From positions 5,847,153 through 5,911,152 of the forward strand of contig CM043868.1 of NCBI GenBank assembly GCA_023846275.1: a DNA stretch of 64,000 nucleotides, in the 5' to 3' direction. A program made the translations under genes and the position numbers. A model generated the notes under the pieces. It was not told the origin of the DNA. It did no database searches and saw nothing but the letters and a program-made list of their open reading frames with translations. The stretch comes from Vanilla planifolia. Lineage: Eukaryota; Streptophyta; Magnoliopsida; Asparagales; Orchidaceae. Of this stretch, positions 1 to 12,305 are shown piece by piece (positions within the stretch are counted from its first letter, which is position 1; the number at the start of each line of letters is the position of its first letter).

Positions 1-690
1 CTTCGTAGTTGTATGATCATAATATTATTATATCAACTTTTTATTTTCTACATAATGTACTTGTATAATGGTGTGATTAACTTGATATGATCATTGACCA
101 AGTTTAGTGCCCATTCACATTTGCCTCTTTCTCATGCCCATTTCCACAGCACGATGTGCTATAATCATACTATACGATGCCAATTCTATAATTTAGCCAC
201 ATTGGATACAACTAACCTTAAATGTTATGATATTATTGTACTTATGTGCTTATCATGTCATCTTATATGACTTAATTCTACTTTAATAGTTTGCTGACAC
301 TTGCATTCTAATTGCATCTGTCATTTGATTATATTGTATGATTAAATAATATTATAATTTATGATATTCATAGTTAGGTATTCTTTTAGATTTCTTCTTC
401 TATTGTATTGTAAAACTTTCAATTATCATTTTATAAAACCTCATCAAAGGAACAATTAGCTATAACCATGCTTCTACTCAATTTGCAAGTGTTTAATTAG
501 CATAAATGAGAGAAATAATATATATTGGTTAGCAAAAGAGTCTAACAAGATTCATTAGTAAAATGTGAAAGACTTGCCACTATTAACAATGCTCTTGTGA
601 ACCTGTGAGTTTCCAAAGTTTTGGATGCCCTTTACAATTTTAAAAGGAAAAGAAAATAAATGAAAAGATTATAGAAGCAAGATTCATGGA
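1..690. other. AT-rich sequence without a recognised gene
   Basis: I see no open frame of note, RNA gene or structured repeat here. The stretch is AT-rich. It probably includes the 5' side (LTR, leader or N-terminal gag) of the decayed chromovirus that becomes recognisable from about 0.7 kb, but no LTR end or primer-binding site could be identified. Confidence 0.4.
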
Positions 691-1400
691 AACATGGTAA
701 GGGTGAGTAGAATAATAAAGAAAAGTAGAAGTAATAGTCATCTTCTTTCCAAGATATGAATAATTTAATCAATCAACAATGTTGTTTCTTGTGCTATAGA
801 CTTCATATTTCTAGAGATTACCTAAAGTGTGAGAAGATTAATGCCTTAATGATTGAGAAAAAACTAGTGAGGAATCTAATAGAGAAGTTGTCAAACCTTT
901 GTACTTACTCCTCCAATTCAATCAAAATATTGAATAGATAAGTGGTGATATGGCTATTACACATTCTTTATTGATGCATGACTTGGTGTAGAAGAATGGC
1001 CAAGAGATACTAAAAATAGTGGACATGAGTGCTACACACACATCTATGGAGTAAGGCTTATCCTAAAATTTGAGTTATAGTGAGCAAATGTCCCTGTTTT
1101 TTAAAAATTGAGAATGCAAAGGCTCAAGCTGTGGTTGAGATGGCTTATGGATCACTACTATCATTTGAAAATTGGATAAGAAAGTCTAATGTGTTGGTCA
1201 TAATATTGGATGATTTCAATTTAATGATTAGGTAGGCTTTTACAAGAAGTCTAAAATTGCTCCAATGCATTACCTTGATGGAATTATGGTGATCTAAGAG
1301 GCAACTCCATGCTTTATTTTTTGTTGCCAATTATATAGGAATAAGATAGCTAAAAAGAAGAGTAAAACATAACGTATTTCAATAATGTAGCTAGAAAAAG
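690..1400 (+). pseudogene. Decayed gag C-terminus with zinc knuckle (and probable protease region) of a Ty3/gypsy chromovirus
   Basis: A 61-codon open stretch at 756-941 contains CFLCYRLHISRDY (783-821). This matches the zinc knuckle of plant chromovirus Gag (C-x2-C-x3-H-x4-C), but the last Cys is Tyr. It is followed by CEKINALM, the usual lead-out of this knuckle. Gag would package element RNA through this motif. Downstream, up to about 1.4 kb, is where the aspartic protease should lie; the frame is broken by stops and no D(S/T)G motif was found. The block is collinear with RT, RNase H, integrase and chromodomain remnants to 4.64 kb, which supports a single element on the plus strand. The element cannot encode a working Gag. 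The exact start is unknown. Confidence 0.62.
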
Positions 1401-1594
1401 GTTAAAACATTTGTGAGGATACCTTCCTTCAATATTGATCGAGATCAAGGAAGTTCAAGTCAGTGAAGTACTTGATGTAATATTAGAAGTCCTTAAAAAA
1501 ATTGTAGAGGTGATACCTTCACAATTTCCTAAACATCTACCTCTAAAAAGGAGATCGATTTAACAATTTGAGTTACTAGTCAAACTATTCCTCT

Positions 1595-2825
1595 TACATG
1601 TCTACTATACCGAATGTCTCCATTGGAGTTGGCACAATTTTGTAAAAAATTGAATGAGTTGATAGAAGCTAGCTTCATTCAACCATCTAAAACTCTATTT
1701 GGTGTCTTAATGCTATTTCAGAGAAAGAAATATTGTTCTTTATTGATATGTGGACTATTGTGCATTAAATGAGGTGATATTATAGAATAAGTACCTAGTT
1801 CCTTTGGTGTAGAATTTGTTGGATTGATTGTGTAAGGAAAAAAGCTTTGCCAAGCTAGACTTGTGACCATGATATTGGGAAGTTAGAGTTGTGGCTAAAG
1901 ATGAAGCCAAGACCACTTGTGTGACACGATAGGTTCTTTTGAGTTTGTAGTTATGCCTTTTGTCTTGACAAATGTCATTGTTGTATTCTACAATTCAATG
2001 AATAATATTCTTTATAAGTACATGATGGGTTTGTTATTGTTACCTAGATGATATTCTAATCCACATTGACTCTCTTGAATAGCATGTGATACATTTGTGA
2101 AAACTATTATGTTGGTTAAGTGAATTTCAACTCTATGTGAAGAGTAAAAACTACAAATTTTCTAAGAAAGAGATTATGTTTTATGGACACTTAATCAGTA
2201 ATCAACAAGTGAGAATGGATTTAAAGAAAGTTCAAACCATTGTGGATTGGGAAGCTCCAACAAAGGTGCTTGAGTTGAAGTCTTTTCATAGTTAACAAAT
2301 TAATTCCATAGATTCATTATTTGAATCTTAAAGAAGGTTACCTTATTGAAGAATTTTTTAGGAAGAGTGAGAAGTGGAATTGATCTATTGCTCATTAAGA
2401 GGCATTGTCAAACTCAAGGATGCCATTTCTAGTGAACTATTATTGCAGTTATTGACTTTGAGTTACCTTTTGAGGTACATATAAATGCATCGAACAGGGT
2501 TGTTGGTAGGGTTTGGAGTGCAAGAAAGCCATCACATTACTTTTAAAAGTAGGATGTGAATGACTTAGAGATAAAGTATTCATCTTATGAAAAGGAAATG
2601 ATTGTTGTTATGCATTGCCTTCAAATTTGGAGGGTATACTTACTAGGAATGAAGATTATTGTGCAAACTGATAATGTTACTAACAAATTTTTTAGAAAAC
2701 AGAAGAAACTATCACTAAAGTAGGTCAATTGACAAGAGTTCTTAGCTAAGTATGACTTCATGTGAGAGCGTAAGCCTTGTAGGAATAATCAAGTTACTAA
2801 TGTGCTAAGTCAAAAAGAGGTGTTT
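1595..2825 (+). pseudogene. Decayed reverse transcriptase and RNase H of the same chromovirus
   Basis: Translation from about 1,600 gives LYRMSPLELAQ, then FIQPSKTLFGV. DYCALNEV and FAKLDL follow near 1,750-1,860 after a frame change. These are the fingers and palm of a Ty3/gypsy RT. The catalytic box survives as YLDDILIH with TAC at 2,041, so both catalytic Asp codons (2,047-2,052) are still present. RNase H traces follow: a weak INAS block near 2,485 and, at 2,740-2,820, a tail reading NQVTNVLSQKEV, the counterpart of NQVADALSRKE in live elements. Numerous stops and frameshifts make it a pseudogene. The frame ends at the GAA/TTC simple repeat, beyond which integrase resumes. Family and strand are clear; sub-lineage is not. 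Confidence 0.85.
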
Positions 2826-2845
2826 ATTGTTATCTATATTATTAC

Positions 2846-3197
2846 TCAGATGGAAATAGAAGAAGAGGAAGAAGAAGAAGAAAAAGAAGGAGAAGAAGAA
2901 GGAGAAGAAGGAAGAAAAAGATGATGAAGTAGTAGAAGAAGAAGAAGAAGAAGACGAAGAAATTCTTCTTCTTCTTCTACTACTTCATCATCGTTTTCTT
3001 CCTTCTTCTCCTTCTTCTTCTCCTTCTTTTTTTTCTTCTTCTTCCCCTTCTTCTTCTTCTTCTTCTTCGTCTTCTTCACTTTCATCTTGTTCTTTTTCCT
3101 CTTATTTTTCTTCTAATTCTTCTATTACTTCTTCTTCTTCTTCTTCTCCTTCTCCTCCTCCTTCTTCTTATTCTTCTTCTTTTGCTTCTTCTTCTTG

Positions 3198-3229
<32 letters not shown>

Positions 3230-3325
3230 CTTCTTCTTCTTCTTCTACTACTACTACTACTACTTCTTCTTCTTCTTCTTCTACCTCTTCCTCTTCTTCT
3301 TCTTCTTCTTCTTCTTCTTATTCGA
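2846..3325. repeat. GAA/TTC microsatellite tract containing a long inverted repeat
   Basis: This stretch is almost pure purine (GAA-rich) up to about 2,960 and then pyrimidine (TTC-rich) to 3,320, with short TAC, GTA and GAT interruptions. The strand switch is not a simple boundary: roughly 2,865-2,950 is the reverse complement of 2,962-3,050. Both arms carry the same interruptions (GATGATGAAGTAGTA against TACTACTTCATCATC) and differ by one mismatch (2,919/2,993) and a 3-nt slip. It lies between the RNase H and integrase remnants of the chromovirus. The long Lys/Glu-rich and Arg/Ser-rich frames on the minus strand here are products of the repeat, not genes. Confidence 0.92.
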
Positions 3326-3329
3326 GGAT

Positions 3330-4460
3330 GGGATCTTGATACATAAAAGGTGGTAGAGTATTTGTCCCTTATGGAGTTCACTTGTGGCAAGAGCTACTTA
3401 AAGAGTTGCATGATCCATAATGAGCTAGACATCTTGGTGGGGATAGGATGTTAGCTTTCTTATCATGTTCTTATTCTTGGCTTAGAATGGAGATTGATAT
3501 TAAGCTTTAGTTAAGAATTGTTTGGTGTGCTAACAAAGTTAAAGTAATGAGAAGAAAAGAAGAAAGTTTGTTACAACCTCTTCTAATACTAGAGAAATCA
3601 TGAGCATCAATTTCCATGGACTTCATTAACAAGTTCCTTAAGATCAATGGCATGAACTTAATAATGATTATTATTGATTGCTTCTTAAAATATACTTTAT
3701 TTATTGCTACATCTTTAGCTTGTCCAATTGATGTAGCTACTTATTTTACAAACATATGGTTAAGTACTTTGGTGTGCTTGAAGACATTGTGAAACATTGG
3801 AATGCAAGATTTATAGGAAGGTTCTTAACTTTATTATTCAATTTGATAGGAACCAATATGAAATTCTCTACATCTAGACACCCCCAAATTGATGGGCAAA
3901 TTAAGAAGATGAATCAATTATTAGAAGAGTATTTCAAGTATTATGTCATGAAAAGTTAGAAGAATTGGTTGGAATTACTAGACTGTACATAGTTTTGCTA
4001 TAGCTTATACAAGTCCTCAATAATAAACCTAAGTACTTTTGATCTAGTTTTAAGATAGCAATCTAATAGTCCCTTAGAGAATACACAACAAACATCTAAC
4101 TGGAAATGTTCTACTACAAATAAGTTTACTAGATTAAGTAAGAGATACTTTAATAAACTCATGATACTTAAGGAAAGCTATAAAAAGAATGAAGTATGCA
4201 GATTAGAAGCACAAGCTAGAGGAGTTCAAGATAGGAGACAAAGTGTTTTTAAAGTTGACTCCATATATTTAGAGAAAAATTAATAGCTAACTTATGCATT
4301 GTGGATTGATCCCAAAGTTTGATAGTCCATTTGAAGTGGTTCAAAAGGTCAATAATGCATTTTATAAATTGAATTTGCTAGAAAGATTCAAAGTTCATGC
4401 AATCTTTCATGTGAACTTCATAAAGAAGTATCATGAAGATGAGGTGGAGCTCTCAAGGAG
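3330..4460 (+). pseudogene. Decayed integrase of the chromovirus
   Basis: The zinc-binding N-terminus is visible near 3,385-3,540 (LLKELHDP, then ARHLGGDRMLA, with later Cys positions degraded). The catalytic core follows near 3,600-3,960. ISMDFINKFL contains the first Asp, KYFGVLEDIV marks the second block, and FSTSRHPQIDGQIKKMNQLL at about 3,860-3,920 is the third block, where the catalytic Glu position reads Lys. The second catalytic Asp region also differs (KHWNARF where live copies have SDRDARF). The C-terminal GPF-type module appears at about 4,315-4,435 as FDSPFEVVQKV and later FHVNFIKKYHEDE. Integrase would insert the cDNA, but these losses and the stops make it inactive. Confidence 0.83.
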
Positions 4461-4494
4461 CTAGATCAAGCATGCTCCACCTATTTTGCTTCAA

Positions 4495-4645
4495 CAATTA
4501 GATCAAGATGTGGAAGAGATTCTAGATCATTGAACTTTCGTACTGAGTAAGAAGATTCATAGAGTCAAGTATCTAATTCAATGGAAATGAAAACCTATAG
4601 ATGAAATATAATGTGAGAAGGGCACTAGTCTCTACAATTTAAGAG
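4495..4645 (+). pseudogene. Chromodomain remnant at the end of the chromovirus pol
   Basis: Right after the integrase tail the frame reads DQDVEEILDH, stop, then KKIHRVKYLIQWK, stop, KPIDEI, stop. This is the layout of a chromovirus chromodomain (V-E-x-I-L-D-H ... YLVQWKG ... EASWE), with stops at 4,532 and in place of Gly after WK. In live chromoviruses the chromodomain guides integrase to chromatin marks. Its presence assigns this dead element to the chromoviruses rather than to Tat or Athila. No 3' LTR could be delimited downstream. Confidence 0.72.
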
Positions 4646-4699
4646 ATAGATTGCTAAGTATTTAGATGAGGACAATGAGTTCTTTTGGTAGAGGTGATT

Positions 4700-7600
4700 T
4701 GTTATACTTTTAATATCAATAAATCAATGACAAATTCTAGAAATGTGGTTGTTATTCATTGACTAATGGTTGAAGGCAAAGAATTATTATTTGGTGCTAT
4801 ATTGTGCAACCATCTACTACTTGCAATGTTATAAATTACTGTATAAAGGATTTTATGAAAGCACCAATGCATCTACGTGTATTTCTTGCATTGTAGATTG
4901 CTTCCTTAAAGATATTTTAGTAAAGAAAAAACATTTTTCTAATTCTAATCTTGCATATGCCATGTATTTGAATATTTCAAAGATATTGCACTAGGAATTG
5001 AAGTTCGTAATTGTTGTGTAGGGAGTGAGTTGTTATAATTTTTGAATCTGTGACAAGTGCCTCTATTATAGAATGTTAAAAGGAGAGTAGAAATGATTGT
5101 ATGAGGTAGTTTAATTACTAAGGATAGTTAATATTAATGTTTTTAATTTTTTCTTTATTATTTATTTAATTTAATTCTAAACTTAATACAAAAAAAGAGA
5201 TTATTAGTTTTGCACACCTTGTGTTCTCAACTTACAATTTGTTTGTTCTTTTAAAAGTTTTATTTGAAAACTCATTTTTTAATGAAATGATAATTAAAAA
5301 AAGCTTCTGCCATACTCTTATAAATCAATTATTTCTCTTAGAAACTTGGTATTAAAGCTCATTTTCAATCCACAATAATTTCATCAAACAAATTCTTAGT
5401 TATAAGTCATAAAAATACTATTGACTTGTAAATTATAAAAAACATCTAAGTTACATTTAATGACAACTAATTAACCAAACAATTCATCGTGATAGATTGT
5501 CATGAATTTATTTTTTTTTCTTCCATCGACAACCAGTTAGACATGCTTGATAGCAAGCTTTTTTTATCATGATAACATCAGGAATTCTTTTTCTTTATAA
5601 TTAATTTAACTATAAAAATAACGGAGACAAGCCTCATGGAAGAGATCAAGTTGGGAGAATGATACCAAATCTCAAAAGTAGTCGCTGCAAATGGATTGGC
5701 CCGACTGGAAACAGTAGCTAAGATCGAGACATGGCAATATGGCCTCTCTCACTGGTCATTAATATAACAATAACTTGAAACAATCAGCGGCGCCTCCTAG
5801 TTTTCCTGTGGTTTTGGAGGTGTAGCTGCCAAAAATTTGAAAGAACATAACTCAAACGGTTCATTCTAAATTTAACACTTTTGAGTTGTATCTCTTTAAA
5901 TAAACCGGAGAAAATTGAGGCCCCGTACAAGGTCATGTGATGTGTCTGATCAATTGGTTTTCTTTGAGACAAGCACATTGCAAAAATCCAAAACAAGCAA
6001 ACCCCAACACAAGTCGATGGTGAAACATTAACGGAGGGATGAATATGACAAATCCATTAATGGTGACAAGTGGTCTAGAATAAAAACCTTTGTGTAATTT
6101 GTTTGTTTATTTCTTAAGTGCTCTAAATAATATTTCGGCAAAGAAATAAGAAATCCTTTATTTGGGTTATAAACATATTTGCTCAGATTTTATTGGTCTA
6201 TTTTCTGCTAGTAGTATGCTACGCTTTATACAATTTAAACCTTGCATGCATGCCTTGCTTTTAGTTGTTAGTTGTAGGTCAACCAATGAGACTCCAAGAT
6301 GTCTAAATTTAGATCATTGAATGAAACCAAGAATCTCTGTTCTCAATCCCTTGATTTGATGATTGGTTTTGGCAGTTTTGGTTTTGATTTTGATATATAT
6401 ATATATTTAAACTAGTTTTGAACATTTTCTAAGTAATTTTTTTTTTAAATAATAAATTCATTAAAAAAAATAAAAATAAAAAATAAAAATGCCAATATAT
6501 CTATATAAATTTATCTTTAGAAAATATTCAAAATATCAAATTAATAATATTTTGGATTTTTAAAATATTTTAGCTTATATATTAAAATAGAAAAATACAA
6601 TGGTGTGACCACAATAATTAAAATCTTGTGCTGTTCCTCAGTTGATTATAAAGTTTCTTTCGAAAGTTGTCTTCTATTGAAAAATGACATTAGTCACGTG
6701 AAAAATATTTATGATATCATATTATGATATAGTGCACATCGAATGTGTCATTTGCTATTGATTTGCCAACAACTTTATTAGTATTCTTTATGTTGCCAAA
6801 ATATATAATGCTAGGGCTCTAAGGATCATAAGCTAGTAACTAACATTGTGATAACCATGGTCCATACATCAATCTGCCTTTATAATCATATCCCTTTATA
6901 AACAAATGTGGATTAGAACATACGTGTATTATTCACTAGTTGTAATTAAAGTCATATAATGAGTGTTTTCCTCACCTAAAGGTTCATTATCACTTGAGCT
7001 ACTATTATCAACGCCTTAGTTTAGATTTGGTTATTTCTATCCTTATTCATGCTGCCTTGTTTTCAACAATTCACCTTTTTACCAATCATTATTCCTATCA
7101 TCTAATACTCTATCTTCCTTACCTTGAATCCATTAAATTAGCAAATTTATATTATAACAATTATAATCCAAATTATTGATTGGATTTTGGTTTATTCTTC
7201 TTTTGAGATTTCTTTCCCTTTAGTTTCATTTTGTGATAGAAAATTAAATAAGAAAAAAATGGAATGGTTGTCACTTTTCATGTTTTAGGTGGAGAACCTC
7301 TAAAAATAGAAAAAAGTATATTAGTAAAAATATGCATTAGACACTCGTTTATGAGGCTAATTGGTGAGTCACTAAAACAAAAATTGTGAAAGCTAATATA
7401 TGTAAAGAATTAAAATAGCATTAATTGACCCATTTATCTAGATAATAAAGTACTCTACATTAAAATGATAGATAATAGAATGCCAAATAAGTAAAAAAAA
7501 AGCATGTATCAAAGTCAAAAATAAAAAAGTTGAATAAGAGATTAAATAAATGTTAATATGTTTCATATGTCATCTATGGGTTTGCTTTACGAATGGATAG

Positions 7601-8280
7601 ATTTGTCAAGTAGAGTGCATTAATGAAGCCTTGAACTTATCTATAAATTATATAACTTTACCCCTAAGTTAAATTGACTTAGCCTTGTTATATAATTTTG
7701 GTATTAGATTGGACCTAAAGTCATGTCTGCATTAAAATGTTTTCCATATAAATGCAAGTGTAAGAATTAAGATTAAATATATATGTAAGCCCTTAATTTG
7801 TAAAGGCTAAGTATCAAACACTATCTTTTAATCCTTGAAAGAAGAAAAAACCAACTATAGATAGTATATTCATGTGGGCCTTGAAGTACTTAATCCATTC
7901 TTTATGTCCTTGAGAGATTTACTATTTTTACATGCTTTGTGGAAGTGTTAATCCACTCAATAGTATGGTCTTCAACAAATCTATTCACATAGTCATCTAA
8001 AAAATACTAGATATATTTGATCACCAAGTAAAAGCATTTAAGGAGTTAATTATCATTAAAATCAAATATTACTATCAAGCTTAAGGGATGTAGTAGATCA
8101 CCAATTAGAGAGCTAGTAGAGGATTTAGTTTGAAGGAAAGCTTAGAAGTTAGATTGTGTGGTCAAAGTTTTTTATTGCATTCATGGATGTGGCATTCTCT
8201 TTTTTTTTAACTTATTTAAATATGTCAATCAAGTTGCTGCTTAATTTGTTGGGGTAGATTTCAACATTATATATGAACGA
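4700..8280. other. AT-rich intergenic or relic sequence with no recognised gene
   Basis: I see no recognisable coding region in these 3.6 kb. Open frames at 4,770-4,994 (+) and 6,994-7,179 (+) are short, AT-driven and match nothing I know. A more balanced island at about 5,640-6,080, with CpGs and few homopolymers, stands out from the surroundings. It includes a 70-codon minus-strand frame (5,784-5,996) that I do not recognise. The rest is AT-rich with short A and T runs. Confidence 0.45.
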
Positions 8281-8284
8281 CCTT

Positions 8285-9560
8285 GGTTGAAATAAGGCAA
8301 ATTATGCTACCTAATGGAGAAAATTGGCTAGATATTAGGCATCTAATGGAGATTGCTCAAGATTATGCAATAAAGGCATTGGAAGTTGATGACAAAATGA
8401 GCTTATGGGTCGATGTGATGACAACAAGATTGCAAAATAATAAAAAGATGACAAAATCCTTTGAAATAATGCATGAATTAACAAAACGTTTGATATTCAT
8501 AATCGAAGACATGTAACTCACTGGATTGAAAGCAAGAAGGGTCAATTCACTTTTAAGCTATATGAAAAGTAATCATATGAAAAACTTTTGAGAATAATCT
8601 ATATAAGTAGATATGGAATTCTAAATATCCAAACAAGATATTAGTGTTGCTATGGAGAATCATTAAAAAACTACTACCTTTCTCAACATAGTTACAAAAG
8701 TTGAATACCTGTATGATCTCTAAATATCCAGTCCAATGAAGGATACAATTGATCATACTTTCAATTTTTGTAATCTTGCTCAAGAAATCTAGGATTTTTA
8801 TGCCAAAAGTTTTGGGATTCCTTTACAAAGCATGAATTGATCAATGGTAAGTTGAAACAATGGTAGGAAAACATGATAGGGAGCTCTACATTTTAAAAAA
8901 TTATGCAATACTTTCCATTATTGATATGTTGGAATTTTGGAAGGTGAGAAATAAGAAAATTTTTGAAAAGTATAAGCTATTAGTCCTACCAATCATTTGC
9001 AATATCAATGCTGAATGTCTACACACATGTAAATGTTATCCTTTAATCTAAACTAGCCCATAGGATGATTTACTTTTTTAGCTATGACCATGTCCCATTT
9101 TCAACAAAAGAGAGTGATGTGCATTGAGAAAATGTTCTGGATCCCATTTACAGGAAACAGTTAAAGATTAACATTAATAGTAGTATTTCAAATCTTTATA
9201 TGGTTGTTGGAGCCACAATTAGAGATGATAAAGACAATCTCATTCATGTTATTTTTGAAGCAATGGAGATAACAACAAGGTTAGGGCTATGATTCTTTTT
9301 TTCATTAAACACATATGCTTGTGTTCCAAACAACAAGTACACAATGTTATCATTGAGATGGATAACAAGGAGGCTTATGGTACGACAACAAGTTATATTA
9401 AATGGCACTGGAGGCTAATAGAGGTTTTGTAGAAAATTAATAAGAATACGTAGGATTTCTCATGTTCTTAGAGTTTGTAGGACAAAGAAGCTAACATGGT
9501 AGAATGTTCTTTTGTGCAAGGTGCTGTAAATTCAATAACACATGGTATTTAGACTCCAAC
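8285..9560 (+). pseudogene. 3' half of a dead non-LTR retrotransposon (LINE): RT tail, zinc-binding domain, RNase H
   Basis: The open stretch 8,283-8,516 reads ENWLDIRHLMEIAQ and later MSLWVDVMTTRL, the linker between RT and zinc-binding domain in plant LINE ORF2. At about 8,730-8,830 the frame gives DTIDHTFNFCNLAQEI, stop, DFYAKSFGIP, which is the HLFxxC end of a zf-RVT domain. At 8,881-8,970 it gives ILSIIDMLEFWKVRNKKIFE, the usual linker with the W-K-x-R-N-K motif. An RNase H-like domain follows from about 9,200 (VVGATIRDDKDNLIH), with IIEMDNKEAYG near 9,350. Stops and frameshifts occur throughout. The RT palm is missing upstream, as expected of a 5'-truncated or eroded insertion. No poly(A) tail or target-site duplication was identified. 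Confidence 0.8.
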
Positions 9561-12305
9561 ATAGCTGCTTAGATATGTCAAAGCCTTGACCAACTGAAAA
9601 AGTGTAGGTATTCCCTACTTTCTCTCTTCATACAAGATTGAAAATCTAATTATACATGGAGTTCATAGTAATGATTCTTAGCAAAATGTGTTTTTTTAGG
9701 TCAAACAATACATTAAATCATTTTGTACTACTATGACTTTTTATTTGGCTTACACCACCAAGCATGCCATAGTATCAAATTGATGAAATAGGCATGGTTC
9801 AATTGTACAAAATTATTGGAACTAGTTTTTCAATTTACAATAGTAGTATATCAAATAGAGCTTAAAGTTTTCAAAGTGTTTGGTCATAAAATGTAATATA
9901 GCTAGCATTTTTCTTCTTTTTATATAATATAATCTTTTTTTAAGAAAAAAAATTAGTTTTTTAGACCATTTAATATAGATTAACATAAATAATGATTTAA
10001 ATACAAAATCTCCTTTTAATATTATCTCATAATATAAAAATTTTTATTTTAAAAATAGTAAGCTTATTTTCTTTTGAAAGTATCTACCATATATCATTTT
10101 ATTAAAAATAAAGTAATCAAATTTTTATTGAAATTATAGTGAATTAAAACCATATTAAATTTACCATAGAAGTCATTCACTATTCCTTTACAAATGAAAA
10201 TGACACCATATTATTTGATAACTACAACATTATATCTTATAATAAAGTCTTACTATTATAGGAGTATCATATGTATCCAATGATTCTAATATAATAAAAG
10301 AGATCTAAAGAAATATAAGAAAAACATACTTGATTATGTCATCTTTCTATTTCTCATTCCCTTGGATCCCATGTAAAGCATCAATACGAACTAAAATTTT
10401 GTAAGCAAAAAATAGGCTAAGAGGCCATCACAAGCTAAGCAGGCAGTCTACTTAGTTATGCATCCAAATTAATACAACTTTTTGGTTATATCATATGCTA
10501 GGTTGATATCATTATAAGAAAATAATAGAGCAAGTAATAAATATAAAAATAATTATGCATGTGAAATAAGAAATTTCTTTAAAAGTTTTTTTTATTCCAT
10601 TTTCCTTATTTTCTTAATTTTACCTTGATATTTTTATCTTTATTTCAAAATTAAGATCACATCATAATGTAGGAATTGGTAGGTATATGTTCTCACAATT
10701 GGGTTGTACCCTTTTGTAGCCTTTCCTCGTTGGGATATACTTAGTTTGTACTCTTCTAGAATATATCTTCTTTAGGCTACAATTTCCATGGGTCTACATG
10801 CTTATTCAAAACCTTAGGAGCCTTGTCCCTTTTTTGAGGATGACAATGTAACCATCTTTCATGAGTACATCACACATGGACTTTTTTGCTAAACACATTT
10901 TTTTAAATCCATTGGTGCAACAAAACTTATGTATTAATCAATGTACTTAACTAGACACCTTTATTAACTAGTCACCCAATTGATTTAGAAATTGATTCAC
11001 CTTAGGTTAGGGTAACTCACAAATATCTAGTACAAATTTAAACTTATCAAACTTATCATAAAATCCATACATATCCATAATGTCAAAGTAAAATCATATA
11101 ATCCATACATTTTTTTAGAAATCTAGAAGTCCATTATATAGTAGACAATTTTGGTGATGTCGATATCAAATGTCAAAAATAAACTGTTTAGTAAAACAAA
11201 ATGTTCATCAGATATAGTTTCACTTCTATGAATGAAATATAAGTTCTATAACTAAAGCATCATGAAATAAAAAACATAAATATTAAGAATATTGGATACA
11301 TTAACTTTGATTCTGTTAACTTTAACTCCAAATCAAGCCATTAATTCATTGGACCTACATGTGATGTGAAGGGAAGTGAGTCAAAAAGTTCAATAAGAAA
11401 TCCACAAGTCATCTCATTAAAATAATCATTTACAATATAATTTGTATAAGTATCAAATTTAAAAAGAATATATCCATCATCATGAATGTCATCATTCAAA
11501 AGTATCTTAGCATATTAAGTTGAACTAATGGATAAGAACCATAATAATCATTAGCATTAATAACATATCTGTAATAAATATTATTTATTTAATATCCTTT
11601 AGAACATCTCAATTATCTATAATATCATAATCATGTGATGCAACTAATTAAATGCTTAGTATCCAACCAACAATCTAAAACTCTCTCAAAGCTCATAAGA
11701 ACTATGGCATAAGGTTCAAAATTTCTATCTCATAAGAAAATTTAGCACTTCACAACCTATGACTATGCTAATCATGTGGACTAGTCTATCTGGGCTCTTG
11801 GCATCCTCTATAATCACATAACACTCTATAATCATATGTTCTAGACTTCGTTAGTCTCCAATGTTGTCTTATACAAGTAAGTGGTACTTAGCCAAATTTG
11901 GAATGCCTAAACACTTGATTTGACACTCTGCAACCTGAGGATCTACCAATCATGTGTAGTAGTCCCTCTTAGACTCTAGGATTCCTCAATAAGTGTGTGA
12001 CACTTTGCATAATATGCTCTAGCACATCCATGAACTCTACTGATGATTAATATAAACAAGTGACACTCAACCTTATTAGAGTCACTTTCCATGTGATGTG
12101 GTACTCTATAACCTAGTGTTCTATCAATCATGCAAATAATTACCACTTTAATGAGAGTTTTAATATATGCTTTATCTATCCTAGTTATCCCTGACTTGAG
12201 TGAACAAAACATATGGTCTACTATATCTTAATCTATATGATCATTAATATTAACTTATTATATAGACATTATTTCAAAGAATTATTAGCAATTATCTGAG
12301 CCATC
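9561..12305. other. AT-rich sequence, no gene seen
   Basis: No coding similarity is visible. Between about 11,740 and 12,230 loosely related blocks recur: a TGACACTCT-type start followed by text resembling CTACCAATCATG, spaced roughly 60-110 bp. This suggests a very decayed tandem array, possibly part of an old LTR. The minus frame at 11,976-12,212 is incidental to it. Confidence 0.35.

Noticed and set aside
2846..3390. Lys/Glu-rich and Arg/Ser-rich proteins on the minus strand (79 and 102 codons)
   Set aside because: They are translations of the GAA/TTC microsatellite. There is no complexity outside the repeat and the surrounding sequence is a dead retroelement on the other strand.
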